Positions 38,949 through 47,774 of a stretch of 64,000 nucleotides of DNA are shown piece after piece. The translations under genes were made by a program, and so were the position numbers. Position 1 is the first letter of the stretch. Every line of letters begins with the position of its first letter. A model generated the notes under the pieces. That model worked only from the letters and a program-made list of their open reading frames with translations, ran no database searches and was not told the DNA's origin. The stretch comes from Candidatus Latescibacterota bacterium (GTDB taxonomy: Bacteria; Krumholzibacteriota; Krumholzibacteriia; WVZY01): positions 70,190 through 134,189 of the forward strand of contig WVZY01000057.1 in NCBI GenBank assembly GCA_011772205.1. Reading direction: 5' to 3'.

Positions 38949-40265
38949 CTATTCGTAGTACTCCTGCCCCAGGTGAGTGATCAGCTCTTCACCCATCAGA
39001 TGCCGCAGATTGTTCTTGAGCTTCATCAGCTGAATGAACAGGTCGTGCTCCGGGTAGAGCTCCGGTGCGCACATGGGGCTCTTGAAATAAAACGAGAGCC
39101 ATTCTTGAATCCCCGAGAGGTTTGCCCGGGCGGCGAAATCCAGGAACAGCGCAAGATCGAGCACAATGGGCGCGGCGAGGATACTGTCCCGGCAGAGGAA
39201 ATCGACTTTGATCTGCATCGGATATCCGAGCCATCCAAAGATGTCGAGGTTGTCCCATCCCTCTTTGTTGTCGCCCCTCGGCGGATAGTAGTTGATCCGG
39301 ACTTTGTGATAAAAGTCCCCGTACAGATCGGGATAGAGGTTCGGTTGGAGGATCGTTTCGAGAACGGATAGCTTGCTCACTTCTTTCGTTTTGAATGATT
39401 CGGGGTCGTCGAGCACTTCTCCGTCGCGGTTCCCCAGAATATTCGTCGAGAACCATCCGCTGAGTCCAATGAGACGCGCCTTGAGTCCCGGTGCGATGAT
39501 CGTTTTCATCAAAGTTTGGCCGGTTTTGAAGTCTTTTCCGCAAATCGGGACGCAAAGCTCTCGCGCGAGGCCGATGAGAGCAGGGATGTCGGCCGAAAGA
39601 TTGGGTGCCCCATTCGCGTAGGGAACGCGCGATTTGACCGCCGCGTATGCGTAAACCATGCTGGGCGTAATTGCCGGATCGTTCTCCTTCAGTCCGGCTT
39701 CGAATGCGTCGATCGTTTCGTGAATCGGTTGCTTCTCTACATAGACCTCAGTGCTTCCGCACCAGATCATCACCATCCTGTCGAGATGTTTTTCCTGTTT
39801 GAAGCGGGCGATATCATCCATAAGCTGCTCGGCCAGTTCCCACCAGTTCTTGCCGTCTTTCTTGTGGGTACCGGATAGCTTCTTCACGTACCGCGAATCG
39901 AATACTGCTGGCATAGGGCGGATGTGCTCCAAAAAACCTTTCACGGAATCGAGGAGCGCCCTGTCGAGCACGCCGGCTTTGCAGGCGGCGTCATAGCAGT
40001 CATCCTCGAAAATATCCCACCCGGCAAACTCGAGATCCTTCAGCTCCGCGAGCTGAACGAAATCTCTGATCATTGGTGAACGATTGTCCGTTCTCTTACC
40101 CAGCCGTATAGTGCCCATCTGGGTGAGAGACCCGATCGGTTTGGCAATGCCTCTCCTGACCGCTTCTACGCCGGTGATGAATGTGGTTGCCACGGCCCCC
40201 AGACCGGGGAGAAGGACGCCGAGCTTGCCTTTGGGCCCCTGAATGGTGGTTTTCTTGACGTTCAT
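38949..40265 (-). CDS. ino1: Inositol-3-phosphate synthase
   Basis: This enzyme converts glucose 6-phosphate to myo-inositol phosphate using bound NAD. The 438-residue protein starts with a Rossmann segment (GVLLPGLGAVATTFITGVEAVRRG, about 16-39). It contains the family signatures ALIGLARELCVPICGKDFKTGQTLMKT and NILGNRDGEVL, and ends with the segment that packs the active site. GGAGG lies just before the ATG. It is divergent from a LysR gene followed by an inositol monophosphatase gene. Together the three supply and control free inositol, used in bacteria for phosphatidylinositol-type lipids or compatible solutes. Confidence 0.95.
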   Translation of the reverse strand: MNVKKTTIQGPKGKLGVLLPGLGAVATTFITGVEAVRRGIAKPIGSLTQMGTIRLGKRTDNRSPMIRDFVQLAELKDLEFAGWDIFEDDCYDAACKAGVLDRALLDSVKGFLEHIRPMPAVFDSRYVKKLSGTHKKDGKNWWELAEQLMDDIARFKQEKHLDRMVMIWCGSTEVYVEKQPIHETIDAFEAGLKENDPAITPSMVYAYAAVKSRVPYANGAPNLSADIPALIGLARELCVPICGKDFKTGQTLMKTIIAPGLKARLIGLSGWFSTNILGNRDGEVLDDPESFKTKEVSKLSVLETILQPNLYPDLYGDFYHKVRINYYPPRGDNKEGWDNLDIFGWLGYPMQIKVDFLCRDSILAAPIVLDLALFLDFAARANLSGIQEWLSFYFKSPMCAPELYPEHDLFIQLMKLKNNLRHLMGEELITHLGQEYYE

Positions 40266-40308
40266 CGATCGTTCCCTCCTTTGTGTTACGAAAGTCGAAC
40301 TCGGGGAA

Positions 40309-40382
40309 TTTTACGGTTTTCTAAAATATAAAAATAATTTATAATATTTATATGATTGATAAGCTATTTTTATGCCGTAAAA
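40309..40382. promoter_or_regulatory. Candidate LysR-type operators in the ino1 divergent promoter region
   Basis: Two palindromic sites share TTTTACGG and face each other. On the left, ATTTTA-N8-TAAAAT begins at 40308. On the right, read on the minus strand, TTTTA-N5-TAAAA lies in 40368-40382. They flank an AT-rich stretch (40321-40370) suited to divergent -10 elements. Spacing and the T-N11-A pattern fit a LysR regulator acting on itself and ino1. Confidence 0.5.
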
Positions 40383-40415
40383 TCGGCGTGTGACGACCTG
40401 AAAAGAGGAGAGCTT

Positions 40416-41315
40416 ATGGAAATCCGCCAGATGAAATATCTCCTGTCAACGATACGGCTGGGGAGCGTGAAAGAAGCGGCGAGGGAACATTTTATTACGC
40501 AGCCCGCCGTCAGCATTCAGCTCCGAAAACTCGAGGAGGAGCTCGGCGAGAAACTTCTCATTCGCAGTGGAAGGAAAGCCATCCCAACCATGGCAGGTGC
40601 TGCTTTTATACATCGAGCGGACGATATTCTCCAGCGCATCGAATCGCTCGAGAACTGGATTCAAGGCTTCAAGGGCCTGCAGACCGGTCTATTGAGGCTT
40701 GGCTCGATCGATTCGGCTAGCGTCTACGTCCTTCCGTCGGTGTTCCGTTCTTTTCGAAGGAAATACCCCGGCATCGACATTCGAGTCGCTGTTACCGACA
40801 CACGGGGGCTCGTTCGTTCGCTTAACGCCGGAGAGATCGAGCTTGCGATCGCCACCCTCCCCCTTCAAAGTGACGAATACCAGATCGAACCGATCTTCAA
40901 GGACCAAATGGTCCTCGTGACCAGTCCGCGTCACGAAATCGCCCGCACGCGGAGGTGGTCTTTGAGAGCGGTTGCAGAGATCGGACTCATCATGTATCCT
41001 ACACAATCAACTACCCGGAGGTTGATAGAACAAACTTTCATGGAAGCCGGTGCAACGCCCAGGGCGACGATGGAGATATCGAGTCCGGAGGCAATGAAAC
41101 GGCTTACCGAAGCAGGGCTCGGGGCGAGCATCCTTCCTGTCCGTTTGGTAGCACCGGAGGTGCGGCGCGGTACACTGAAAGTGATCCCCACTGGTAGACT
41201 ACGGTTTCAGCGCATAATGGGGATCGTTTACAGAGACCAAGATTCATTGTCCCCTCCTGGGCGAGTCTTTCTCGGGATGCTAAAGCAGAAATACACTAGA
41301 CAGGAGAAACCGTGA
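40416..41315 (+). CDS. LysR-family transcriptional regulator next to inositol genes
   Basis: This 299-residue regulator has an N-terminal winged helix-turn-helix (MKYLLSTIRLGSVKEAAREHFITQPAVSIQLRKLEEELG) and a periplasmic-binding-protein-like effector domain from about residue 92. ATG 40416 has GAGGAG 6 bases upstream and begins at the usual family position; an in-frame start at 40356 adds 20 residues without support. Its TGA overlaps the ATG of the monophosphatase gene, and it faces away from ino1. It is therefore the probable regulator of inositol synthesis here, with inositol or a phosphate ester as the likely effector. Confidence 0.92.
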   Translation: MEIRQMKYLLSTIRLGSVKEAAREHFITQPAVSIQLRKLEEELGEKLLIRSGRKAIPTMAGAAFIHRADDILQRIESLENWIQGFKGLQTGLLRLGSIDSASVYVLPSVFRSFRRKYPGIDIRVAVTDTRGLVRSLNAGEIELAIATLPLQSDEYQIEPIFKDQMVLVTSPRHEIARTRRWSLRAVAEIGLIMYPTQSTTRRLIEQTFMEAGATPRATMEISSPEAMKRLTEAGLGASILPVRLVAPEVRRGTLKVIPTGRLRFQRIMGIVYRDQDSLSPPGRVFLGMLKQKYTRQEKP

Positions 41316-42157
41316 TGCGTTACGAACGCGAGCTGGAAGTCGCACAAATGGCCGCAAGGGAGGCGGGGAAAATCTCCCGCGAATCATATGCCACCATCGA
41401 AGCGGGCGACGTGAGCGAGAAGCGCACGAACGATCTGGTTACTTCTGTCGATATTCATTCACAGGTGGCAATCGTCAACCGTATTCGGAATTCATTCAAA
41501 AAAGATTTCATCGTTGCCGAGGAAAACCTCGAGGGCGATATCAACAAGGGCATCGACAAGGACTGTTCCCGACGCTGGTATGTCGATCCCCTGGACGGCA
41601 CCACGAATTATATTCACGCGTTTCCGATGTTTGCAGTCAGCATCGCCATGGAAGAGGCTGGCGAAGTTGTCATGGGCGTGACGTATGATCCCATGCGCGA
41701 TGAGCTGTTTCATGCTGTAAGAGGCAGCGGAGCTTATGTGAACGACAAGCGGATATCGGTAAGCCGGATTTCGGATATGAGGAGGGTGCTGCTCGGAACG
41801 GGTTTTCCCTTCAGGGCTCGAGTGTTTCTCGATGATTACTTGAAAACGTTTCGGTTTTTCTTCAACAGCGTCCGGGGAGTCCGGCGGGCCGGTTCGGCCA
41901 CATTGGACTTCGCTTATTTGGCCGCCGGAAGGCTGGACGGCTTTTGGGAGCTGACGCTGAGTCCGTGGGACATTGCGGCAGGCGTCGTTCTGGTGGAAGA
42001 AGCCGGAGGGAGAGTAACGGACTTTTTCGGAGGCCGGACGTTCCTGGAGACTGGACACGTTGTGGCAACCAATAACAGGAATTTCCACGACTGGATGTGC
42101 GAGGAAATTCAGAAAGTATTTCCCGAGGGTGGAGACTACGCACTCCATGACGATTGA
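41315..42157 (+). CDS. Inositol monophosphatase family protein
   Basis: This 280-residue magnesium-dependent phosphatase would release free inositol from inositol phosphate made by Ino1. The metal-binding motifs are intact: AEENLEGD (about 66-73), DPLDGTTNYIHAFP (about 90-103) and the C-terminal SPWDIAAGVVLVEEAGG. The start ATG 41315 overlaps the LysR stop (TGATG), with AGGAG 8 bases upstream, so both are translated together. The nearby synthase makes inositol phosphate the most likely substrate. Related enzymes also act on fructose 1,6-bisphosphate, histidinol phosphate or PAP. Confidence 0.92.
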   Translation: MRYERELEVAQMAAREAGKISRESYATIEAGDVSEKRTNDLVTSVDIHSQVAIVNRIRNSFKKDFIVAEENLEGDINKGIDKDCSRRWYVDPLDGTTNYIHAFPMFAVSIAMEEAGEVVMGVTYDPMRDELFHAVRGSGAYVNDKRISVSRISDMRRVLLGTGFPFRARVFLDDYLKTFRFFFNSVRGVRRAGSATLDFAYLAAGRLDGFWELTLSPWDIAAGVVLVEEAGGRVTDFFGGRTFLETGHVVATNNRNFHDWMCEEIQKVFPEGGDYALHDD

Positions 42158-42189
42158 AATCTAATGACGGATATGCCTGAAAGCTCGAG

Positions 42190-42219
42190 CCCCCTGCGGA
42201 TTCTAATCCGCAGGGGGCT
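42190..42219. terminator. Hairpin, probable bidirectional terminator
   Basis: A perfect 12-bp stem GCCCCCTGCGGA/TCCGCAGGGGGC has a 6-base loop. It lies between two convergent genes, the monophosphatase and a lipoprotein gene. There is no clear T-run on either strand, so its efficiency is uncertain. Confidence 0.65.
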
Positions 42220-42252
42220 TGGCCATGTCATTGATAGCCTGAAACAGTTCGC

Positions 42253-43335
42253 TTACGACGAAGTCAGTGTGGGGCACCGCGTAGCCCAACGGCCCTTGAA
42301 AAAGCCGCCACCGCTGATGTGATCACCCTTCTTCCAAATCCCCTTCAAATCCCCTCTGACGTTGAGGTTCCGGTCGAGATAAACGCCCTCGAAGAAACCG
42401 CCAGGTGCATCCGGAAAAGGACCCCAGCGACCTTTGAGCAGCCCGTTGAATTGTCCGTTGAGACTGATCCATTTTCCGAAGAAGACGCGATCGCCATCGG
42501 AGTTCAGACCATAGAAGCCTTTGAGAAATCCCATATGGGCGCCTCGATCGCTCATCCACATTCCACGGAAGGTTCCGCGCGGTACATCTGTTGTGTCGGG
42601 ATCATCCTTCCATATACCACCGAGGAAACCTTTCGGGCAGCCCAGTGGGGGAATGTAGATAGAATTGAACGCAACGGCGTTGCCCGCATCGTCTACTTGA
42701 ATGACGCGGTGGATGTCTCTGAGCTCGTCGATCGTGAACGATATGGCCAATGGGCCCGTCGAGAATGTAACCACCGACGTGGAGTCCTTCACGTCTGTCG
42801 ATGAAAGGTTGGACGTGGGGATGATTCTCACGACGATCCCATCGAATGCGGGACCTGTAAACGACTCCCATTCGAGCAGGTCACGCCGTTCTCTGGGAAG
42901 AATCTGATCGTGCTCCTCAAACCGGATGATTCGCCTGAGTATGATGACTCCGGGATCGACTGTTAGGGAACCACTCCACTCGGTCCAGAAAGTGATCGTG
43001 GTGTCTCTTTCGAGGTTACCCCATGTGATCATCAGATAATGCCGGCCGAGTCGATGTCTCATCATTTCAGCGACTCCGGCTCGGTTGGCGATCGGATCGT
43101 CGTACTCTTGAACCATCGACTCGCCGAATTCTTCCAGCATCATCGGGTCGCCGAACGCAGGCGCTTCATCCGCGAGATTTAGTCCGCCGTATGGATCATC
43201 CAGATCGGGGACCTGTTCGCGGGTGTAAAGATCCTGTGAAGTTGGCTCTGTCACCTCTGGTGATTGACAGGCAGGAAGCCAGGCGAGCGCAGTCAAGGTG
43301 ATGATTGCAACTAGAAAGAGAGAGGCCCGCTTCAT
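42253..43335 (-). CDS. Lipoprotein with repeated G-x-F/L-x-G-x-W/Y units
   Basis: I do not recognise this 360-residue protein as a named family. ATG 43335 has AAGGAG 6 bases upstream and starts a lipoprotein signal peptide ending LAWLPAC (cysteine at about residue 23). An acidic linker and a predicted beta-rich domain (about 80-235) follow. The last 130 residues contain at least seven units of the form G-x-F/L-x-G-x-W/Y, for example GFLGGIW, GTFRGMW, GFLKGFY, GLLKGRW, GFFEGVY, GDLKGIW and GFFKGRW, spaced about 15-25 residues apart. This suggests a regular beta-sheet structure on the cell surface or in the periplasm. It is monocistronic. Confidence 0.8.
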   Translation of the reverse strand: MKRASLFLVAIITLTALAWLPACQSPEVTEPTSQDLYTREQVPDLDDPYGGLNLADEAPAFGDPMMLEEFGESMVQEYDDPIANRAGVAEMMRHRLGRHYLMITWGNLERDTTITFWTEWSGSLTVDPGVIILRRIIRFEEHDQILPRERRDLLEWESFTGPAFDGIVVRIIPTSNLSSTDVKDSTSVVTFSTGPLAISFTIDELRDIHRVIQVDDAGNAVAFNSIYIPPLGCPKGFLGGIWKDDPDTTDVPRGTFRGMWMSDRGAHMGFLKGFYGLNSDGDRVFFGKWISLNGQFNGLLKGRWGPFPDAPGGFFEGVYLDRNLNVRGDLKGIWKKGDHISGGGFFKGRWATRCPTLTSS

Positions 43336-43623
43336 TATGACTCCTTTCGCTAAACGCATATTGAACTTTTGATCGCTCAATTCGCCTCGTGTCTGCGTTT
43401 CTGCAATCGGAATGCCGGTTCTTCGACAGCGCCCCATGACGTCTATAATGCGAGGAGTCTCAATATGTTAGGTTGGGCGGGTTGGCTCCTTCCAACCGCC
43501 GCCGCTCCTTTGGAGTGTTCCTCCAGGTGCAGGTAGATGCTGCGCTTGACCTGTCAGGTACACTCGTTCAGAATGAGGAGCAATTGTGTCCGGGTCGAAC
43601 GGCTCGGTGGAAAGGCACTTTTC

Positions 43624-45654
43624 ATGCACAAGCATCATCATATCTCAAAAGGAACGGGGTCCCAATCAAAGCGGGAACCCTACCATCAGTCTGCTATCGA
43701 TTACGCATTTGCTTTCGTGGTACTCGCCTTCATCGTTTTCATTTCGCTATTTCCCTTGCGAAGCAACGATGTTTGGTGGCACATGGCCGTGGGAAAACAT
43801 ATGCTCGAGCATCGCCAATTCATCACCGAAGATCCATTCACCTTCACGGTCACTGGGAGCCCCTGGGTGCCGCATGCCTATCTTGCGGGAATCGTGTTCT
43901 ACTTGGTTCATCAGATGGGTGCCGCGTATGGTCTCATTGTGCTCAGGATCGTGCTGGTGCTTGTCGCATTCGGGCTATTGTTCAGGATTGTGAAAAAAGC
44001 AGATATCCCGTTCTCGATCGCCGCGCCATTCGTGCTTCTCTGCGCGCTCGTGGTTCATTCACGTTTTCTGCTCCGGCCCCATCTATTCGAATACATTTTT
44101 ATTGTGATCCTTCTCGGAATTCTTCTGGATGGGAGACGGCGGACCGGTATCCGCTACTTTGGTCCCCCAGTACTCCTTCAAATCATATGGGTCAACTTTC
44201 ATGCAAGCTTCTATCTCGGTCCGACGATTGTATTGCTGTGGCTATTGGGAGAAGCCGCGTCCAAAGTCTTCGCCCGTTCCGGAAAATTGGCGAGTGGGCA
44301 GTTCGAAGGCAACCTGAAACGACTTTCAATCCTCCTTTTATTGATGATCGCCGCATCGACCGTAAACCCAAGTCCCGCACAGTTCATCTTCCAGCCGCTG
44401 ACCGCCGAACACCGCGATCTCCTGACGCGGTATACACTCGAGTGGCGCTCACCTTTCGATCCTGCGCTCCGTCACGGCGCCTTCCATCCTTACTATGAAA
44501 TCTTCCTTGCGCTCTCCGGGCTGACGCTATTGCTCGGTCTGGTGCGACTCCGGTTCGCCGTTTTTCTCCTTGTGGGAGTGTTTGTATATCTGTCGCTCCA
44601 GGCACATCGTTTCAGGGCGGAGCTCGTATTTGCCGCGCTCCCGCTCCTGCTGATCGAGCTCAAACATGCACCGTTCGCTCCGGCTTTGGTGCGCTTTTTC
44701 TCCCGTTGGAAGAACGGCCCCACCCTAGCTCGGACAATCTTAGCATGTGTCTTGCTGTCGGTCCTCGTTTATACAGCGAGAGACCGCGTAGTGTGGGTAG
44801 GGACGGTAAGCGGTCGCCATCCGGCCAAAGCGTTCGATTTTATCCAGAAAGAGAACATCGCCCACAGACCGTTTCACCCGATCGGCTTCGGGTCTTACCT
44901 CTTGTGGCACTTATATCCTGAACGACAAAGTTTTATCGATGGTCGAAATTTTCACCCGACGCTCTACAAGGATTTCATTGCTTGCCAAACCAACGTTACT
45001 GAATTCCACCGGGTGATCGAAAAATACGATCTGGACGGATTTGTGCTGCCCGCACCGCGGCATAGCGATGCGGGAATGATGAATCTGCACCGTGCACTCA
45101 TCCGGTTCGATGATTGGGGACTGGTTCATATCGATACCGTTGCATTCGTATACGTGAAGACGGACAGGGTGCCCACCGAGTGGCTGGATAGGAACGCGTA
45201 CAGGATGTACCACCCAATCACCTTCGGGAACGTGCGTCCCCTTTCGGAAGAAATACCTGTTTTCATCGACGAAATCACTCGCGCTATAGAAGCGGAGCCA
45301 CTCATGGCAAAGCTCTGGGGAGATCTTGGGGAAGCCTATCTGTGGCAAAACGATGAGGAACGAGCATTCGAGGCTTTGGCCCGTGCGCGTGCGATCGAGC
45401 CGAATCGCCCCCTGTGGTGGCACCGCACGGGGATTCTTGCGCTCCAAGTCGGGAAGATTGATCTCGCGATTGAGGCGTTTGAGACTTTTCTGAGCGTGTC
45501 GCCGCGCAGCGCCGTCGGGCTGTACAATTTGGGCGTCGCTTATGCAGCAAAAGGCGACATGCAGAAAGCCATTTTGAGCCTGGAAAAGGCGCTGTCGATC
45601 GATCCGGGATACGCGGCGGCGAGAGAGCTGCTTGGTCAATTGCGGCGGGAATAG
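43624..45654 (+). CDS. Multi-pass membrane protein with C-terminal TPR domain
   Basis: This 676-residue protein has 10-12 predicted helices between residues 26 and 390. They are followed by a soluble region with GSYLLWHLYPERQSFIDGRN and then about three TPR units in the last 130 residues. The N-terminal loop SNDVWWHMAVGKHMLE carries an acidic residue after the first helix, like GT-C glycosyltransferases. Homologues are usually annotated as hypothetical membrane proteins. ATG 43624 with GGAAAGG upstream is preferred over an in-frame ATG at 43537. Its plan resembles the glycosyltransferase-TPR protein at 35725-37818, though I see no close sequence identity. Confidence 0.78.
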   Translation: MHKHHHISKGTGSQSKREPYHQSAIDYAFAFVVLAFIVFISLFPLRSNDVWWHMAVGKHMLEHRQFITEDPFTFTVTGSPWVPHAYLAGIVFYLVHQMGAAYGLIVLRIVLVLVAFGLLFRIVKKADIPFSIAAPFVLLCALVVHSRFLLRPHLFEYIFIVILLGILLDGRRRTGIRYFGPPVLLQIIWVNFHASFYLGPTIVLLWLLGEAASKVFARSGKLASGQFEGNLKRLSILLLLMIAASTVNPSPAQFIFQPLTAEHRDLLTRYTLEWRSPFDPALRHGAFHPYYEIFLALSGLTLLLGLVRLRFAVFLLVGVFVYLSLQAHRFRAELVFAALPLLLIELKHAPFAPALVRFFSRWKNGPTLARTILACVLLSVLVYTARDRVVWVGTVSGRHPAKAFDFIQKENIAHRPFHPIGFGSYLLWHLYPERQSFIDGRNFHPTLYKDFIACQTNVTEFHRVIEKYDLDGFVLPAPRHSDAGMMNLHRALIRFDDWGLVHIDTVAFVYVKTDRVPTEWLDRNAYRMYHPITFGNVRPLSEEIPVFIDEITRAIEAEPLMAKLWGDLGEAYLWQNDEERAFEALARARAIEPNRPLWWHRTGILALQVGKIDLAIEAFETFLSVSPRSAVGLYNLGVAYAAKGDMQKAILSLEKALSIDPGYAAARELLGQLRRE

Positions 45655-45720
45655 TAAACATCGGTGCGTTGCGAAGTCACCGAGGCTTTCTCGCAAGGCA
45701 TGCTTGGCGATCAGTAGCAG

Positions 45721-45812
45721 GCCTGCTTTGGCCGCCCCTCGGCTCATGGTCCTCGCGCGCGTCTAAAGTCATAGCGCGCTGCGGAAATCGCCTCACGGCG
45801 ACCAAGGCGGGC
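45721..45812. repeat. Palindromic interspersed element, copy B
   Basis: The outer arms GCCTGCTTTGGCCGCC (45721-45736) and GGCGACCAAGGCGGGC (45797-45812) are complementary at 13 of 16 positions; two of the mismatches would be G-U pairs in plus-strand RNA. The core 45736-45794 matches copy A at 54 of 59 positions. It lies between the membrane-TPR gene and the dipeptidase gene. Confidence 0.8.
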
Positions 45813-45877
45813 TTGGAATTGGTTTTTTTGCAAATGAAGAACGAACCCCTGGGAATCAGCACCGGCCGGTTCTCACA

Positions 45878-46900
45878 ATGAAGATTCTGCACGGCACGTC
45901 GCTCGAAGCACAAAAGCTGCATCGGCAATCCATCGTGATCGATCTTCACGCGGACACGCTGCTGCTCGTTTTCAAGCTTGGCTACAACCTAAAGAAAAGG
46001 CATAAGAACCGCATTCCGCTCAGCCCCCTATGCTATCACGTCGATATTCCGCGCATGCGCGAAGGTGGTGTTGATGCGATCGGATTTTCGGCGCCCACTC
46101 TCCCATTCAACATCGCCAGACGCCCTGGAAAGGTGCTCAGGACGATTGAGAAGGTGTCGCGATGGGCAAGGGGAATGCGGCACTGGATCGTGATGGTGCG
46201 ATCCGCTTCCGCGATCCGGGAAGCTCATCGCTCCGGGCTTCCTTCATTTTTCTTAACGCTCGAAGGGGCTCACGGGATATCGGCGACTTTGGAAGATCTC
46301 CGCAGGTACCGCGAACTTGGTTTACTCTCGATTACTCTTGCCCATCTCACTCGTTCCGATCTGGCATACCCCTCCACCTGGGGACGGTGGAAACACTACC
46401 GGTTCCCTCGCGAAGGCATTGCCCTCATAGAGAAAATGGAGGAGGCGGGAATCATCGTCGATCTCGCCCATGTAGCCGAGCGGGCCTTCGTAGACGCGAT
46501 CGGCGCCTGCAAGAAGCCGCCGATCGTTTCCCATACCGGTGTCAGCGGTGTGCGGCCCAGCTGGCGCAATCTCTCCGATTATGAAATCAAATGTGTGGCG
46601 GAAAAGAACGGCATTATAGGAGTGATCTTCTACCCTGGTTTCTTGACGCGTTCGATTGTCGCCTCGCTGGATTGCGTTGTCGCGCACATCAAGTACCTGC
46701 TAAAGCTGGTGGGCGACGATGTTATAGCGCTGGGGTCGGATTTTGATGGGTGCGTTGCCAGTATGCCCAGGGATTTGAGGGATATCAGCTACATGCCGCG
46801 GCTCACAGAGCGGTTGCTGAGGGAGGGAATCCCTGTAGATTCGATCCGTAAGATCCTCGGCGGCAACGCACTTCGCGTGATTCAGGAAGTGTGCGGTTGA
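45878..46900 (+). CDS. Membrane dipeptidase family (M19) peptidase
   Basis: This 340-residue zinc amidohydrolase-fold enzyme is predicted to cleave dipeptides. The first metal site is VIDLHADTLL (about 20-29), with His and Asp. Further signatures are FFLTLEGAHGI (bridging Glu), VDLAHV and SHTGVSGVRPSWRNLSD (metal histidines and Arg), and ALGSDFDGCVASMP near residues 285-298. I see no signal peptide, so it may be cytoplasmic. The ribosome binding site is not evident. The gene converges on the SUMF1-fold gene, with 25 bases between the stops. Confidence 0.92.
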   Translation: MKILHGTSLEAQKLHRQSIVIDLHADTLLLVFKLGYNLKKRHKNRIPLSPLCYHVDIPRMREGGVDAIGFSAPTLPFNIARRPGKVLRTIEKVSRWARGMRHWIVMVRSASAIREAHRSGLPSFFLTLEGAHGISATLEDLRRYRELGLLSITLAHLTRSDLAYPSTWGRWKHYRFPREGIALIEKMEEAGIIVDLAHVAERAFVDAIGACKKPPIVSHTGVSGVRPSWRNLSDYEIKCVAEKNGIIGVIFYPGFLTRSIVASLDCVVAHIKYLLKLVGDDVIALGSDFDGCVASMPRDLRDISYMPRLTERLLREGIPVDSIRKILGGNALRVIQEVCG

Positions 46901-46925
46901 GTGGCACAGGCTCGATGCATTTTGG

Positions 46926-47774
46926 CTACTTCTGTCGCCAGGGGGGATCCATCACGCAGCGAAAACCGATGTTTCCCCACCTCTCGTCCGGCTTTGCCTT
47001 TTCTCTGTTGGCGCAGCGAAGGAATTTCGCGAAGTTGTTCCACGATCCACCGCGGTAGATGCGGTATTTCTTGTCGCCATAGCTCGGAGAATATTCGGGG
47101 AAATCCCTGTCGACGACGTCGTCCTTACTCCGGGGATAGGGCTCGTACCAGGCATCCACCCATTCGGCCGCATTGCCCGCCATGTCGTGCAGCCCGTAGG
47201 GGCTCACACCATCGGGGAAGCGCATGATCGCCATCGGCCGATTGCCGTTGTTGGCCTTCGACTTGTCGAACTCATCTCCCCAAGGAAACCGCCGCCCATC
47301 CATGCCTCTCGCCGCTTTCTCCCATTCCTCCTCGGTTGGAAGGCGTTTTCCCACGAAACGCGCGTACGCCGCCGCCTCATGCCAGGAAATGCCGACGACG
47401 GGGTAACCGTCCCTGCCAACGGGGTATCGCTCGTTCTTCCAGTGGTGTGGAGGTCTGACCTTCATCGAATCGACGAAAACCTTGTACTGGGCATTGGTCA
47501 CTTCGTGAACGTCGATGTAGAAGCCGTCGATCCACACCCGCCGTTGGGGAAATTCGTCGATTTGCGCCTGGTTGCGGAGATCCTCATTCGTGCTGCCCAT
47601 GAGAAACTCCCCCGGAGGGATGTAGACCATGCCACTGATTACGGGAATGCTCTCGGGTTCGGCGTCGAGTCGCAATGCGCCTGGCGAGCTGGCGACTTCC
47701 GCTGTGATGTCACCAGCAGCCCCTCCTGAAGCCGCAAGAATCAGACACACGGTAGCAATCAGTAGTTTCATCAT
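46926..47774 (-). CDS. SUMF1/formylglycine-generating-enzyme-fold secreted protein
   Basis: This 282-residue protein has a signal peptide (MMKLLIATVCLILAASGGAAG) followed by an FGE-sulfatase domain. The domain begins GMVYIPPGEFLMGSTNED and contains HEVTNAQYKVFVDS, KRLPTEEEWEKAARG, FPWGDEFD, NAAEWVDAWYEP and the C-terminal RGGSWNNFAKFLRCANREKAKPDERWGNIGFRCV. The paired catalytic cysteines of true formylglycine-generating enzymes are not both present in the GGSW...RCANR segment. It is more likely a binding or structural member of the fold than a sulfatase activator. The open frame upstream of 47774 is unsupported. Confidence 0.88.
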   Translation of the reverse strand: MMKLLIATVCLILAASGGAAGDITAEVASSPGALRLDAEPESIPVISGMVYIPPGEFLMGSTNEDLRNQAQIDEFPQRRVWIDGFYIDVHEVTNAQYKVFVDSMKVRPPHHWKNERYPVGRDGYPVVGISWHEAAAYARFVGKRLPTEEEWEKAARGMDGRRFPWGDEFDKSKANNGNRPMAIMRFPDGVSPYGLHDMAGNAAEWVDAWYEPYPRSKDDVVDRDFPEYSPSYGDKKYRIYRGGSWNNFAKFLRCANREKAKPDERWGNIGFRCVMDPPWRQK

